A DNA stretch of 64,000 bases from Prochlorococcus sp. AG-402-A21 (GCA_003279655.1 QCHI01000001.1:1-64000), one strand, 5' to 3'; numbered from the stretch's first letter, positions 1 through 11,966 are shown. Notes: generated by a model not told the origin, from the letters alone. Numbers and translations are program-made.

Positions 1-411
1 GTTATTTCAAAGAATATTGAGAATGGAATGATTGATATTGAAGGATCTTGGATACCACTTCAATTTGTAAAAAAATCAAAACTAAATAAAATAAAATTAT
101 CTATAGAAAATTGGAATTCAAACAAAAAAAAAGATATCATTTTCATAATAAAAAATAGCTCCATTCTTCAAAGCTCTCTTCAAAAAATCAAAATAAATCC
201 CCTTCAAGAAATCATCATAAAAACAGATCACTTCGATTCAGTTCTTTTAGGTTCAAATACCGATCGATTAATCGATCAAATCAATAAACTCAACCAGCTA
301 CAAAAATCATTACCAAATCTTTTAATCAACACAAAAGTAAAAATCGTAGATCTTAAAGACCCAAGTAAACCAGAATTGAAAATCGAAAAAACATTGAACA
401 ACATCCAGTAA
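1..411 (+). CDS. ftsQ: Cell division protein FtsQ-like, C-terminal part (5' truncated by window edge)
   Basis: Frame is open from base 1 to the stop at 411; lies directly upstream of ftsZ; the C-terminal sequence is compatible with divergent cyanobacterial FtsQ. Confidence 0.65.
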   Translation, partial: VISKNIENGMIDIEGSWIPLQFVKKSKLNKIKLSIENWNSNKKKDIIFIIKNSSILQSSLQKIKINPLQEIIIKTDHFDSVLLGSNTDRLIDQINKLNQLQKSLPNLLINTKVKIVDLKDPSKPELKIEKTLNNIQ

Positions 412-568
412 AGGCCTTGCTATGACACAAATCTACATGAACCGATGAGACATTAAGAATTATTCTTAGACAAATATAGAAATTAATTTGTTAATCAATT
501 TTAACTATTAAACCAACAGAATTCATAGATGATGTTCATAATGCCCAAAACGAGTTCTAATACTGAAT

Positions 569-1678
569 ATGGTTATGGGAATTGGAAACAAATCTAGTTT
601 CAACATGGATGAAGGAATCCTACCCAGTCAATCTGCACGTATTGAGGTTATTGGTGTTGGTGGTGGCGGCAGTAATGCCGTCAACCGAATGATCAATAGT
701 GATCTAGATGGGGTTACATACCGAGTACTCAATACAGACGCTCAAGCTCTGATCCAATCATCTGCAACTCATAGAGTTCAGCTTGGTCAAAGCCTAACTA
801 GAGGTCTTGGTGCAGGCGGCAATCCAAGCATTGGACAAAAGGCTGCAGAGGAATCGAGAACTGATCTTCAACAAGCCTTAGAAGGGGTTGATCTAGTATT
901 TATCGCAGCTGGTATGGGAGGAGGTACTGGAACAGGTGCCGCCCCAGTTGTTGCTCAAGTTGCCAAAGAAAGTGGTGCTTTGACAGTTGGAATAGTTACC
1001 AAACCATTTAGTTTTGAAGGGAAACGGCGTTTAAGGCAAGCTGATGAAGGTATTGCAAGGCTTGCAGAAAATGTTGATACATTAATTGTCATTCCCAACG
1101 ACAGGCTAAAGGACGTAATTTCCGGAGCACCTTTACAAGAAGCCTTTAGAAGTGCAGATGATGTACTAATGAAAGGAGTTCAAGGAATAAGCGACATAAT
1201 TACATGTCCTGGATTGGTGAATGTAGATTTCGCTGATGTGCGTTCTGTTATGACAGAAGCTGGTACTGCGCTTTTAGGGATTGGTTTGGGTTCTGGAAGG
1301 TCAAGAGCTCTAGAAGCAGCTCAAGCAGCAATCAATAGCCCTCTTTTAGAAGCGGCTCGAATAGATGGGGCAAAAGGATGTGTGATAAACATCACTGGAG
1401 GCAAAGATATGACTCTTGAAGACATGACATCTGCCTCTGAAGTCATTTCTGATGTAGTAGATCCAGAAGCTAACATCATAGTAGGTACAGTAGTTGATGA
1501 AAAACTTGAGGGAGAGATTCAGGTAACCGTTATCGCAACTGGATTCGACAGTAATCAAATTTATTCAAACGAAAGAAATAGAGCAAGACTTTCCCCTCAA
1601 TCACTTTATGAACAATCGGAGGCTAGAGAAGCAGGTGCTTCAATACCTGACTTTTTACGTTTAAGACAAAATCGTTGA
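569..1678 (+). CDS. ftsZ: Cell division protein FtsZ
   Basis: Tubulin signature [13 protein letters not shown] and [13 protein letters not shown] motif. Confidence 0.98.
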   Translation: MVMGIGNKSSFNMDEGILPSQSARIEVIGVGGGGSNAVNRMINSDLDGVTYRVLNTDAQALIQSSATHRVQLGQSLTRGLGAGGNPSIGQKAAEESRTDLQQALEGVDLVFIAAGMGGGTGTGAAPVVAQVAKESGALTVGIVTKPFSFEGKRRLRQADEGIARLAENVDTLIVIPNDRLKDVISGAPLQEAFRSADDVLMKGVQGISDIITCPGLVNVDFADVRSVMTEAGTALLGIGLGSGRSRALEAAQAAINSPLLEAARIDGAKGCVINITGGKDMTLEDMTSASEVISDVVDPEANIIVGTVVDEKLEGEIQVTVIATGFDSNQIYSNERNRARLSPQSLYEQSEAREAGASIPDFLRLRQNR

Positions 1679-1700
1679 GACTTCTAATCTTACTTTAATT

Positions 1701-1799
1701 GAGGTGACCCGGATTCCACGCCTGCTTTGAGCATCCAATATGGCTGCTACCTTCCGGTCCTGACCAGGTTTAGGCGTCACAGCCGCATGGGGCCGAGTC
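1701..1799 (-). ncRNA. ffs: Signal recognition particle RNA (4.5S, small bacterial type)
   Basis: Reverse complement contains the conserved apical domain CCTGGTCAGGACCGGAAGGTAGCAGCC, with flanking complementary ends (GACTCGGCCCC / GGGTCACCTC). Confidence 0.9.
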
Positions 1800-1841
1800 A
1801 AGAATATTCTAGCAATAGCTAACCACGTTATTAAGAATTAA

Positions 1842-2660
1842 ATGCAAACCACAGAATTGGTTCGTTTTAAAAAGTTGGGCAAACATATAACGGTATTAAC
1901 TGCTTGGGATGCCATCTCATCCTCAATAGTTGAAGCAGCAGGCGCTGATGTTGTTCTTGTAGGAGATTCACTTGGGATGGTTGTCTTAGGGCACTCAACG
2001 ACGCTTCCCGTAACACTTGATCAAATGCTTCACCACACAAAAGCTGTTTGCAGAGGTTTTTGTAAACCTCTATCGGAGCAACCATTAGTGGTTTGTGACC
2101 TCCCTTTTTTGAGCTATCAATGTGGTGAAGATAAGGCTGTTGAAGCTGCTGGAACTCTCCTGAAAAACTCCTGTGCTTCAGCAGTGAAGCTTGAGGGAGC
2201 TGAACCTGAGACTTTATTGGTAATTAAAAGACTTATTAGAATGGGAATCCCAGTGATGGGACATCTTGGTCTAACTCCACAATCAGTTCATCAAATTGGA
2301 TATAAATCGCAAGCAAGAGATAAAGAGAGCCAAGAGAAAATTTTCAAAGATTCCAAACTTCTTCAAGAATCAGGATGTTTTGCAATAGTTCTTGAACATA
2401 TTCCTGGAGAGGTTGCCAGTACATTAAAAAAATATTTAACCATTCCAGTAATTGGTATTGGAGCGGGAAGTGATTGTGATGGGCAGGTTAGAGTTACAGC
2501 TGATATCCTTGGCCTCTCAATTGAACAGCCTCCTTTTGCAAAGCCTTTATTTCCAGGAAGAGAGCTTTGTATAGATGCTCTAAAAGAATGGATTGATACT
2601 ACTAATCCAAATCCAGAGAATCCCACCACAAAAACATCTGAATCAAAATCTGATTACTAA
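1842..2660 (+). CDS. panB: 3-methyl-2-oxobutanoate hydroxymethyltransferase
   Basis: Motifs [46 protein letters not shown]. Confidence 0.96.
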   Translation: MQTTELVRFKKLGKHITVLTAWDAISSSIVEAAGADVVLVGDSLGMVVLGHSTTLPVTLDQMLHHTKAVCRGFCKPLSEQPLVVCDLPFLSYQCGEDKAVEAAGTLLKNSCASAVKLEGAEPETLLVIKRLIRMGIPVMGHLGLTPQSVHQIGYKSQARDKESQEKIFKDSKLLQESGCFAIVLEHIPGEVASTLKKYLTIPVIGIGAGSDCDGQVRVTADILGLSIEQPPFAKPLFPGRELCIDALKEWIDTTNPNPENPTTKTSESKSDY

Positions 2661-3831
2661 TCTGCATTCCTTTGGGATCACTCAAAAAATATCTTCCATT
2701 TTTTTTCAGCAAAGATCCTTCCTTTAAAGAATGCAACCAAAATTTCTCCAATAATTCTAAGTTTTTATCGCATTTTCTTTTTGTCCATCCAACATTTCTA
2801 GCAAGTTCCTCAAAATGAATACCTTCACGTCTTCGTAGACCAATCATCAATAATTCATCCAATGGCATTGGTATTGATTCCTCAAAAAACAAAGTTTTCT
2901 CTAATAATTGACTTTCTTGTTGGTCAATCCATTTTTTATAACCAGCAATTGTTCTTGGTCTAGAAAATCTCTCTCCCCAAGGCGCACTTGTTGCCCCCAT
3001 TCCAAAGCCCCACCAACCAGAACCACTCCAATACACACGATTATGTCTAGAAGCATGTCCAGGCAATGAATAGCTTGAGATCTCGTATCTAGAAAAACCC
3101 CTACTTTTAAGAAATCTATTAGTTTCCAAATCTATTTTTTGAGCTTCTGATTCAATTGGAATATTTAACTTACCTTTTTTGTGTATTCTTCCAAAAACAG
3201 TATCTGGTTCGATAGTTAAATCATAAATTGATAAATGAGGGGCTTCCGTTTGAACCGCTTGTTCCAGCTCTTCAAGCCACTTAAACAAATTTAATCCTGG
3301 AAGATTTTGAATTAAATCAAGGCTCCAACTCCTTAACATTCCTTTTTTAAATAACTTATTTAGCCAATGACAAGCTTCTATTAATTGTGAGCGATTATGT
3401 TTTCGACCAATTGATTTCAAAGTACTGTCATCAAATGCCTGACCTCCCAAGCTAAATCTATTAATTCCAATTTCAATGTACCCAATCAGATCATTTTCAA
3501 AAAATGTTGCTGGATCAACCTCCATCGTTATCTCCGCACCATCTTGAAATCCAAATTTTCTTTGAAGATTATTTAATAAATCACCTACCTCATTTTTATT
3601 CAACAACGAAGGTGTTCCACCACCTAAATAGATTGTTGATAATGCAGGCCCTTTAGGGCTAATTGAAATCTCTCTATGAAGTAAATCCAAATATGCGTTA
3701 ATGGAAGTTATCCCTGGACTATCTGGGACTTGATAGCTATCACCTAAAGGGATAATGGAAAAATCACAGTAAAAACATCTTTTATGGCAAAAAGGTATAT
3801 GCAAATATGCACTTCTTGGTGGGGCTACCAT
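2602..3831 (-). CDS. hemW: HemW-like radical SAM protein (coproporphyrinogen III oxidase-like)
   Basis: [17 protein letters not shown] radical SAM CxxxCxxC motif, [10 protein letters not shown]. Confidence 0.92.
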   Translation of the reverse strand: MVAPPRSAYLHIPFCHKRCFYCDFSIIPLGDSYQVPDSPGITSINAYLDLLHREISISPKGPALSTIYLGGGTPSLLNKNEVGDLLNNLQRKFGFQDGAEITMEVDPATFFENDLIGYIEIGINRFSLGGQAFDDSTLKSIGRKHNRSQLIEACHWLNKLFKKGMLRSWSLDLIQNLPGLNLFKWLEELEQAVQTEAPHLSIYDLTIEPDTVFGRIHKKGKLNIPIESEAQKIDLETNRFLKSRGFSRYEISSYSLPGHASRHNRVYWSGSGWWGFGMGATSAPWGERFSRPRTIAGYKKWIDQQESQLLEKTLFFEESIPMPLDELLMIGLRRREGIHFEELARNVGWTKRKCDKNLELLEKFWLHSLKEGSLLKKNGRYFLSDPKGMQISNQILIQMFLWWDSLDLD

Positions 3832-3939
3832 TTGAGTTCTAGATATACAAACCCAAATAAATGGTCACTTTTACAATCCAAATCTTTGAAAATAAATAAA
3901 GCTTTAGTAAAAAACCATAAGCCAGCATAACCTGAATAC

Positions 3940-5049
3940 ATGACAGACCTAGTTATTCTGGTTTTATTTCTCATAACAGGTGCAATCACCGGATGGATTG
4001 GTGTGAATTGGTTACCTGAAGAGACTCTAGATAAAATTACTAATCTTAAAAATTTAAAAATTGCTCTTTCAGGATTAACAGCTCTTGTAGGTATTTTAAT
4101 CGCCTTCCTGTTTCAGCAATTTAGAAATAAATTAACTAAAAGAATAAGAACTATGCCCACGGATTTACTGGTTAGTAGATCCGTGGGCATAGTTCTTGGA
4201 CTTGTCATAGCAACTCTTTTATTAGTACCTGTACTGCTTTTACCTTTACCCGATGAATTGTTTTTTGTAAAGCCTATTTTTGCTGTACTTAGCAACATTT
4301 TTTTCGGAGTACTTGGATATAACCTTGCAGATGTTCATGGTCGAACGGTTTTACGTCTTTTCAATCCAAATAGCACTGAATCTTTGCTAATGGCAGATGG
4401 AATCCTAACTCCAGCCAGTGCAAAAGTTTTAGATACAAGTGTAATAATTGATGGTCGAATTCAGGCCCTAATTAAATTTGGACTAATAGAAGGGCAGATA
4501 ATTGTAGCTCAATCAGTTATGGATGAGCTACAAAAACTAGCTGACTCAAGTAACAACGAGAAACGAGGGAAAGGAAGGAGAGGGCTTAAATTGCTTAACC
4601 AATTAAGAGAAAGTTATGGAAGAAGATTAGTTATCAACAGTACAAAATATGAAGGAGACGGAACTGATGAAATTCTTTTAAAATTAACCTCAGATATTTC
4701 CGGAATATTAATAACCGTTGATTACAACTTAACTCAAGTAGCTCTAGTCCAAGAAATAAAAGTTCTTAACTTAAGTGAACTAGTTCTTGCAGTTAGGCCT
4801 GAGGTTCAACCTGGTGAGAAGTTAAATTTAAAAGTAGTTAGAGAAGGTAAGGAAAACTCACAAGGTATTGCTTATCTTGAAGATGGCACAATGGTAGTTA
4901 TCGAGGAGGGTTTCCAATGGATCGGTAAAAGAATAGAAGTAGTTGTGACTGGAGCATTACAAACACCGACGGGCCGAATGGTTTTTAGTAAAGCTTCCAA
5001 TGATCAGCCCCCGAACAAATTTGAAAAAACAAAAGCATCTCAAGGCTAG
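3940..5049 (+). CDS. PIN/TRAM domain membrane protein (YacL-like)
   Basis: N-terminal TM helices, PIN core (LDTSVIIDGRI ... VMDELQKLADS ... ITVDYNL), C-terminal TRAM-like GIAYLEDGTMVVIEEG. Confidence 0.9.
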   Translation: MTDLVILVLFLITGAITGWIGVNWLPEETLDKITNLKNLKIALSGLTALVGILIAFLFQQFRNKLTKRIRTMPTDLLVSRSVGIVLGLVIATLLLVPVLLLPLPDELFFVKPIFAVLSNIFFGVLGYNLADVHGRTVLRLFNPNSTESLLMADGILTPASAKVLDTSVIIDGRIQALIKFGLIEGQIIVAQSVMDELQKLADSSNNEKRGKGRRGLKLLNQLRESYGRRLVINSTKYEGDGTDEILLKLTSDISGILITVDYNLTQVALVQEIKVLNLSELVLAVRPEVQPGEKLNLKVVREGKENSQGIAYLEDGTMVVIEEGFQWIGKRIEVVVTGALQTPTGRMVFSKASNDQPPNKFEKTKASQG

Positions 5050-5088
5050 ATCTAGCTAGGCTCGATTCCAAGAAGACTTAACTTCAAT

Positions 5089-5763
5089 ATGACTGCATCC
5101 TCTCCGTATTATGGCGATTCTGCCGTAATGAGAACTCCACCCCCTGATTTACCATCACTTCTTCTGAAAGAAAGAATAGTTTATTTAGGCTTGCCGCTAT
5201 TTTCCGATGATGATGCCAAAAGGCAACTGGGGATGGATGTAACTGAACTAATTATTGCCCAACTTCTTTTTCTGGAATTTGATAATTCAGAAAAACCAAT
5301 ATATTTCTACATCAACTCAACTGGAACAAGCTGGTACACAGGAGATGCAATTGGATTTGAAACTGAAGCCTTTGCAATTTGCGACACGCTCAGATATGTA
5401 AAGCCTCCAGTTCACACAATTTGTATAGGTCAAGCCATGGGAACCGCAGCAGTAATTCTCTCGGCGGGGACTAAAGGGCAACGAGCAGCATTACCTCATG
5501 CATCAATTGTTCTTCATCAGCCTAGAAGTGGTGCTCAAGGCCAAGCAACTGATATTCAAATCAGAGCAAAGGAAGTTATTCACAATAAGAAAGCTATGCT
5601 AGAAATTCTTAGCCATAACACTGGAAGATCAGTAGATCAATTATCCAAAGACTCAGATCGAATGAGTTATCTTAACCCTCATGAAGCAGTTGAATATGGG
5701 ATTATAGATCGTGTTCTTACTAGTAGAAAAGACTTGCCAGGAGAGAAAGTTTTGCCTAAATAA
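5089..5763 (+). CDS. clpR: ClpP-like protease subunit lacking the catalytic Ser (ClpR type)
   Basis: ClpP fold, but the ASMG active-site motif is replaced (CIGQAMGTAAVILSAG); immediately upstream of a canonical clpP. Confidence 0.88.
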   Translation: MTASSPYYGDSAVMRTPPPDLPSLLLKERIVYLGLPLFSDDDAKRQLGMDVTELIIAQLLFLEFDNSEKPIYFYINSTGTSWYTGDAIGFETEAFAICDTLRYVKPPVHTICIGQAMGTAAVILSAGTKGQRAALPHASIVLHQPRSGAQGQATDIQIRAKEVIHNKKAMLEILSHNTGRSVDQLSKDSDRMSYLNPHEAVEYGIIDRVLTSRKDLPGEKVLPK

Positions 5764-5823
5764 CCCAATAATTCTTCCAATTTCTTTAAATTATTAACCT
5801 CAATTACTCAAAATCAATTAGCC

Positions 5824-6426
5824 ATGCCTATAGGTACTCCAAGCGTTCCATACCGTCTTCCAGGAAGTCAATTCGAAAGATGGGTTGATATATATACAAG
5901 ACTTGGTGCGGAGAGAATTCTATTTCTTGGTCAAGAAGTAAACGACGGCATAGCTAATAGCCTCGTAGCACAGATGCTTTATCTTGATTCTGAAGACAGT
6001 AGTAAGCCGATATATTTGTATATCAATAGTCCAGGAGGATCAGTGACTGCTGGCTTAGCGATCTATGACACGATGAAATATGTAAAAAGTGACCTGGTAA
6101 CCATTTGTGTTGGGTTAGCGGCGTCAATGGGTGCCTTTTTACTCTCTGCAGGAACAAAAGGTAAAAGGCTTGCACTACCCCACAGCAGAATCATGATTCA
6201 CCAGCCCCTGGGAGGTACTGCTCAAAGACAAGCTAGTGACATTGAAATTGAAGCACGAGAAATTCTTAGAATAAAAGAAATGCTAAATAAATCTATGGCA
6301 GAGATGACAGGACAAACATATGAAAAGATAGAAAAAGATACTGATCGTGATTACTTTTTGAGCGCAGAAGAAGCCAAAAATTATGGACTAATAGACCGAG
6401 TAATAACCCATCCAAGTGAAAGTTAA
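5824..6426 (+). CDS. clpP: ATP-dependent Clp protease proteolytic subunit
   Basis: [14 protein letters not shown] and [14 protein letters not shown] active-site motifs. Confidence 0.97.
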   Translation: MPIGTPSVPYRLPGSQFERWVDIYTRLGAERILFLGQEVNDGIANSLVAQMLYLDSEDSSKPIYLYINSPGGSVTAGLAIYDTMKYVKSDLVTICVGLAASMGAFLLSAGTKGKRLALPHSRIMIHQPLGGTAQRQASDIEIEAREILRIKEMLNKSMAEMTGQTYEKIEKDTDRDYFLSAEEAKNYGLIDRVITHPSES

Positions 6427-6531
6427 GATAAAAAATTTATTGTCCTTATCAACCAAATTGTCTTGATAGTAAAAAAAATATATAAATGAAAGTGGTTTCG
6501 ATAGCACTCTATTTCGTAAGCTCAGCCTTAA

Positions 6532-7551
<1,020 letters not shown>

Positions 7552-7636
7552 AAAAATCATTAACATAATCTTAATTGCCGTTTTTATAGATCTTTTAATA
7601 GGCGATCCAAAAAACTTACCACACCCAGTCGAATTA

Positions 7637-8563
7637 ATGGGTATTGTTATTAGTTTTTCAAAAGGATTAGTAGAAGTAATTGCAAAAGAAAATAAATCAA
7701 AATTATATTTTGGAGGTATAATAATTACATTGACAGTCGTATTGTTAAGCGGAATTTCTGGATGGCTAATAGAAAGATTATTTTTATTTTATGAAAATCA
7801 AACGCCTATTTTAAGTACATTGCTTTTTGCTTTTTTTCTAAGTAGTTCTCTTGCTTCAAGAAGTCTTAATAAAAGTATTTTTGAAGTTATAAATTTAATA
7901 GAAAAAGGAATTTATAAAGATAATGTTAGCAAGATAAAGAAAAAGTTAAGTCTTATAGTTGGTAGAGATGTTGAGAATTTAGATAGAAATGAAATACTTA
8001 GAGCCTCAGCTGAAACAGCAAGTGAAAATTCTGTGGATGGTATTTTTGCTCCATTATTTTGGATCTTTTTAGGAACAATTTTCTGGGAATTCAATCAATT
8101 TTTGCCGGGTCCATTAGCGATGGCTTGGGTCTTTAAAGCATCTAGCACTATTGATTCAATGCTTGGATACAAAGAGGGGAAATTAAAATGGCTTGGCTAC
8201 ACGGGTGCGAAGCTGGATGATCTAATGGTATGGATTCCTTCAAGAATAGTATTAATTACGCTTCCTTTTTGCTGCAAAACAAAGCAATCAATTTTTAAAA
8301 TCATAGGAGATTCCTGGAAGGATGGTATTGCTGACTCTTCTCCAAACTCAGGCATTTCAGAAGCAGTATTTGCTTATTGTGCCGGAGTCAAAATGGGAGG
8401 AGTAAACTATTACAAAGGGAAAAAAAAATTAAAGCCAATCATTGCAAAATCTTATCCTATAGCAAATATAATATCAGTCAAAAAGATACTGAGCCTAAGT
8501 CTTAGGCTTGAGCTTGCTTGGATAATAGTCTTTTCCTTAATAATGAAATTTATAAATCTATAA
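7637..8563 (+). CDS. cobD: Cobalamin biosynthesis protein CobD/CbiB (true N-terminus probably further upstream)
   Basis: CbiB motifs ASETASENSVDGIFAPLFW, GPLAMAWVFKASSTIDSMLGY, DSSPNSGISEAVFA. Conserved N-terminal IDLLIGDPKNLPHPVELMG is encoded partly upstream of the first ATG. Confidence 0.9.
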   Translation: MGIVISFSKGLVEVIAKENKSKLYFGGIIITLTVVLLSGISGWLIERLFLFYENQTPILSTLLFAFFLSSSLASRSLNKSIFEVINLIEKGIYKDNVSKIKKKLSLIVGRDVENLDRNEILRASAETASENSVDGIFAPLFWIFLGTIFWEFNQFLPGPLAMAWVFKASSTIDSMLGYKEGKLKWLGYTGAKLDDLMVWIPSRIVLITLPFCCKTKQSIFKIIGDSWKDGIADSSPNSGISEAVFAYCAGVKMGGVNYYKGKKKLKPIIAKSYPIANIISVKKILSLSLRLELAWIIVFSLIMKFINL

Positions 8564-8565
8564 AT

Positions 8566-9318
8566 TCAAAAAGCACCTCTATCCATTGGAAAGATTAATA
8601 CTCCTAATGTAAGAATAATGATTTCCAAATCAAGTATAAAATTTCTGTTTCTTGCATAAGCCAAGTCTAATTCAACCCTTTTTTTATAACTCAGATTGTT
8701 TCTACCACTAACCTGCCATAATCCAGTTAGCCCTGGTCTAACGGATATAACTTCTTCCATAAAAAGACTATATTTATTAATCTCATTATTAACAATTGGT
8801 CTTGGTCCAACAACACTCATTTCTCCTTTTAAAACATTCAAAAATTGAGGTAATTCGTCTAAACTAGATCGTCGAAGAAATCTACCTAATTTCGTGATTC
8901 TAGGATCTTTACGTAATTTAAAATCTTTTTCAAATTCCTTTCTCATAAGAGGATATTTCTCTAATAAATTTGGTAGTAAATCATCAGCATTTTTATACAT
9001 GGTACGAAACTTAATGCATCCAAATTCTCTATAGTTTCTTCCTACTCTTTTTTGAACATAAAAAATAGATCCTGGAGAACTTAACTTGACTAATATTCCA
9101 ATTAAGATAAAGATTGGTGAACCTATAGTTAACACTAATAAAGAAAAAATAACATCTCCTATCCTTTTTAATGTGCGCCCATAACGACTTTGATTTCTTA
9201 TTATTTCTACAGCAAGCAAAGAAGAAGGTTCTTTTGAAATTACTTCAAAAGGAATTCTTGGAGAGCCTTTTCGGAACTCAGACCATCGCAATAAAGATTT
9301 TCTTGGATTAGTTTGCAC
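8566..9318 (-). CDS. Sugar transferase (undecaprenyl-phosphate glycosyl-1-phosphate transferase family)
   Basis: RRSSLDELPQFLNVLKGEMSVVGPRP and VRPGLTGLWQVSGRN motifs. Confidence 0.93.
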   Translation of the reverse strand: MQTNPRKSLLRWSEFRKGSPRIPFEVISKEPSSLLAVEIIRNQSRYGRTLKRIGDVIFSLLVLTIGSPIFILIGILVKLSSPGSIFYVQKRVGRNYREFGCIKFRTMYKNADDLLPNLLEKYPLMRKEFEKDFKLRKDPRITKLGRFLRRSSLDELPQFLNVLKGEMSVVGPRPIVNNEINKYSLFMEEVISVRPGLTGLWQVSGRNNLSYKKRVELDLAYARNRNFILDLEIIILTLGVLIFPMDRGAF

Positions 9319-9367
9319 AAATTATTGAGTTAGTAATTTCAGAATTTCAAATTTATACCCTACTCAA

Positions 9368-10600
9368 TTAGGAATTTCTTAATGGAGAACCAAGGTCACT
9401 AGTAGCAATGTCACAAGAATTGATATGCGCCCTCCAGACTCTATTTATGGTTTTCTCAAATCTATTTTTAAATGTATCTTGTGAAAAAGAATTACTCCAA
9501 TCTCTAATTAACTCAGGATTTAAATCTCTCCATAGTTTTTTTTCCTTAAAGAATTCAATTGCTTCGACTAAAGACTTCACCGTCTGATTAGAAAACAAAA
9601 GTCCAGTTGCCCCTTTAGCTGAATTAGAGTTAAAGCATTTAACAGTATCTAAAACCCCTCCTTTACCAAAAGCAATCACAGGAGCTCCTGAGGCCATTGC
9701 CTCCACAGGAGCTATTCCAAAATCCTCAATACCCGAATAAACAAAAGCTCTACAGCTACTCATTAGATTTTCAATTTTCTCCTTGCTTTGAAAACCAAGA
9801 ATTTGAACTGTGGGACCTGCAAGCTCTTTTAAATATGCCTTTTCGACTCCATCGCCAACAATTATCAAAGGTAATTTGAGCCTATTAAAAGCCCTAACAA
9901 GCAAATCAACCCTTTTATTAGGAACCAATCTACAGACACTTAAATAGAAATCTTCTCTAGGCTTATTCCATTCAAAACGATTTACATCAACTGGTGGATG
10001 TAGAACTTCTGATCGCCTTCTCCAATACTTCCAAATCCTCTTTGCCGTAAAATTAGAATTTGACAGTAAGTAATCAACTCTTGCGCTACTTAATTGATCC
10101 CATTGCCTCAAAGTATGCAATTGCAATCTAATTAATGGTCCTAAGCCAATTCTTGTTAAAAAAGATCGTTTCAAATATATATTCATTTGATCCCAAGCGT
10201 ATCTAACAGGTGTATGCACATAACTAATATGAAGTTGATCAGGCGAAGTCAAAATACCTTTAGCAACAAGATGACTACTACTAATAACCAATGGATAGTC
10301 TTCTAAATCGAGCTGCTCAATAGCGAAAGGCAAAAGGGGTAAGTATTGTTGAACATGTGAGCTACCGAATGGTAATTTTTGAATAAAACTAGTTTTTACT
10401 TTTCGTTTAAACAACCAGCTATTTTCATGGAAATTCTCATCATTAACCAAAGAAAAAAGTTCTGGCTGCGATGCAATTTGAGTTAACAACTCATCAATCA
10501 CCTGAACAACATTCTCCGCTCCACCAATTGATCTTGGAGTAAACCATTCATGTACTAACGCAATATTGCCAGGAAGATCTAAAGATGAATTAACACTCAA
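9368..10600 (-). CDS. Glycosyltransferase, GT-B group 1 family
   Basis: YLSVCRLVPNKRVDLLVRAFN and EDFGIAPVEAMASGAPVIAFGKGGVLDTV motifs. Confidence 0.93.
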   Translation of the reverse strand: MSVNSSLDLPGNIALVHEWFTPRSIGGAENVVQVIDELLTQIASQPELFSLVNDENFHENSWLFKRKVKTSFIQKLPFGSSHVQQYLPLLPFAIEQLDLEDYPLVISSSHLVAKGILTSPDQLHISYVHTPVRYAWDQMNIYLKRSFLTRIGLGPLIRLQLHTLRQWDQLSSARVDYLLSNSNFTAKRIWKYWRRRSEVLHPPVDVNRFEWNKPREDFYLSVCRLVPNKRVDLLVRAFNRLKLPLIIVGDGVEKAYLKELAGPTVQILGFQSKEKIENLMSSCRAFVYSGIEDFGIAPVEAMASGAPVIAFGKGGVLDTVKCFNSNSAKGATGLLFSNQTVKSLVEAIEFFKEKKLWRDLNPELIRDWSNSFSQDTFKNRFEKTINRVWRAHINSCDIATSDLGSPLRNS

Positions 10601-10728
10601 AGTAAAAGACTTAAATATTACAATTAATTTTATTTTATTACAGCTTAGATATTATGACAAGATAAAATAATTAATTTTAGAAACTTAAATTATTTTCACC
10701 AAGCACAATAGCTAATTAAATAATTTCT

Positions 10729-11190
10729 CTAAAAAGAAATACCTGTTTTATCTATAGATGAAATTAATGGATCATAAAAGTGATGAAATAAACTGCCACT
10801 AAAACAGAATAAACAAACAAAACCACTTAAGAGTCCTAGGGAAATAAAATATCTAACATATCCACTTCTTCTTTCTAATTTAGCAACTGAAAAAAGCATG
10901 ATCAATAAGAAAAATAAACCTATTGATTCAGAAGATAAAAGAGCTGTTCTATCGACTACTAATTCAAAATTGGTTCCAAAGAAGAGATCATTGCCTGAAA
11001 TATTGTTTTTAAATAAAATAAAGTTGATTATTTCAGAGAAGGTTAGACTGATAATAATAAAATATGATACTGGCTTTGTAAGTCTGTTCATTGTTTTACT
11101 AAAACTTAACCAGAGCACAGCTATAAAAATAGATGCCATTAATGGGAGCCCAGGAATTAACCAAGTAAGATTTAATAACATAGCCATCAA
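10729..11190 (-). CDS. Small membrane protein resembling the N-terminal region of an NDH-1 NdhF-type subunit
   Basis: LTWLIPGLPLMASIFIAVLWLSFSKTMNRL and RRSGYVRYFISLGLLSG resemble NdhF N-terminal helices; only 153 aa. Confidence 0.5.
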   Translation of the reverse strand: MMAMLLNLTWLIPGLPLMASIFIAVLWLSFSKTMNRLTKPVSYFIIISLTFSEIINFILFKNNISGNDLFFGTNFELVVDRTALLSSESIGLFFLLIMLFSVAKLERRSGYVRYFISLGLLSGFVCLFCFSGSLFHHFYDPLISSIDKTGISF

Positions 11191-11616
11191 AAAAGCTTAA
11201 TTTTATATGAAACTATAAGTTCTTTTTTTAGCTCTTGAAGACCAAGAATAAAAAAGTAACCTGCATCTAAAACAATACTAATCAAACTAGTACTATTCAT
11301 TTAAAAAAACATATAATATTTTTTTTAGCAAGAAAACGAATCAAAAACAAGCTATCAATTAATAGTCAAACAAAACTTAATAAGAAAAATAGAACCTTAT
11401 TCAATTTTATATAACTCTTTTTTTATATAATACATAAAACTATTAATATATACAATTTTCAAATAATAATATGCTCATGAAAAATTCACATTCTTCTCTA
11501 AATAATGCTTGATTTACTTGTTTCGAAAGATCTAAAAGATATAACCACATATCGAAAAGAATAAAACTCATATCAAAATAGCTTATAATTTAACTATAGA
11601 TAAGCTTTAACCTCAA

Positions 11617-11910
11617 ATGTCTGAGAATGATTCAGAGATCAATAATCAAAGTATCAATTCAGATCTAGATGATACAGAAACAATTGAACCTAATAATGAT
11701 TCAAAACTAATTGATCAAAGTCAAAACCTCAATTCATACCCTAAATGGATAAATAATAAAGGCGAAGAGGTAAAACAAGTTTTTGGTTTTAATGAAAATG
11801 CTGAACTTGTTAATGCAAGAGTCGCTATGATAGGTTTTTTAATGCTCATACTCACTGAATTAGCATTTGGTGGCGAGCCAGCAACGTTGAAAATTTTTGG
11901 AATTAGCTAG
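11617..11910 (+). CDS. hli: High-light-inducible (Hli/CAB-like) protein with N-terminal extension
   Basis: Chlorophyll-binding motif ENAELVNARVAMIGFLMLILTELAFG. Confidence 0.88.
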   Translation: MSENDSEINNQSINSDLDDTETIEPNNDSKLIDQSQNLNSYPKWINNKGEEVKQVFGFNENAELVNARVAMIGFLMLILTELAFGGEPATLKIFGIS

Positions 11911-11966
11911 AAATTAAATCTTTATATTATATTTATTCCAATCACTTAATTCATTTTTTAAAAGCT

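Noticed and set aside
1346-2085. Antisense ORFs over ftsZ and panB (1346-1558, 1867-2085)
   Set aside because: Overlap well-conserved genes and have no coherent protein features.
4113-4298. 61-aa minus-strand ORF inside the PIN/TRAM gene containing MPTDLLTSKSVGIVL
   Set aside because: The similarity to the sense protein is caused by the inverted repeat at 4146-4197; no independent support for translation.
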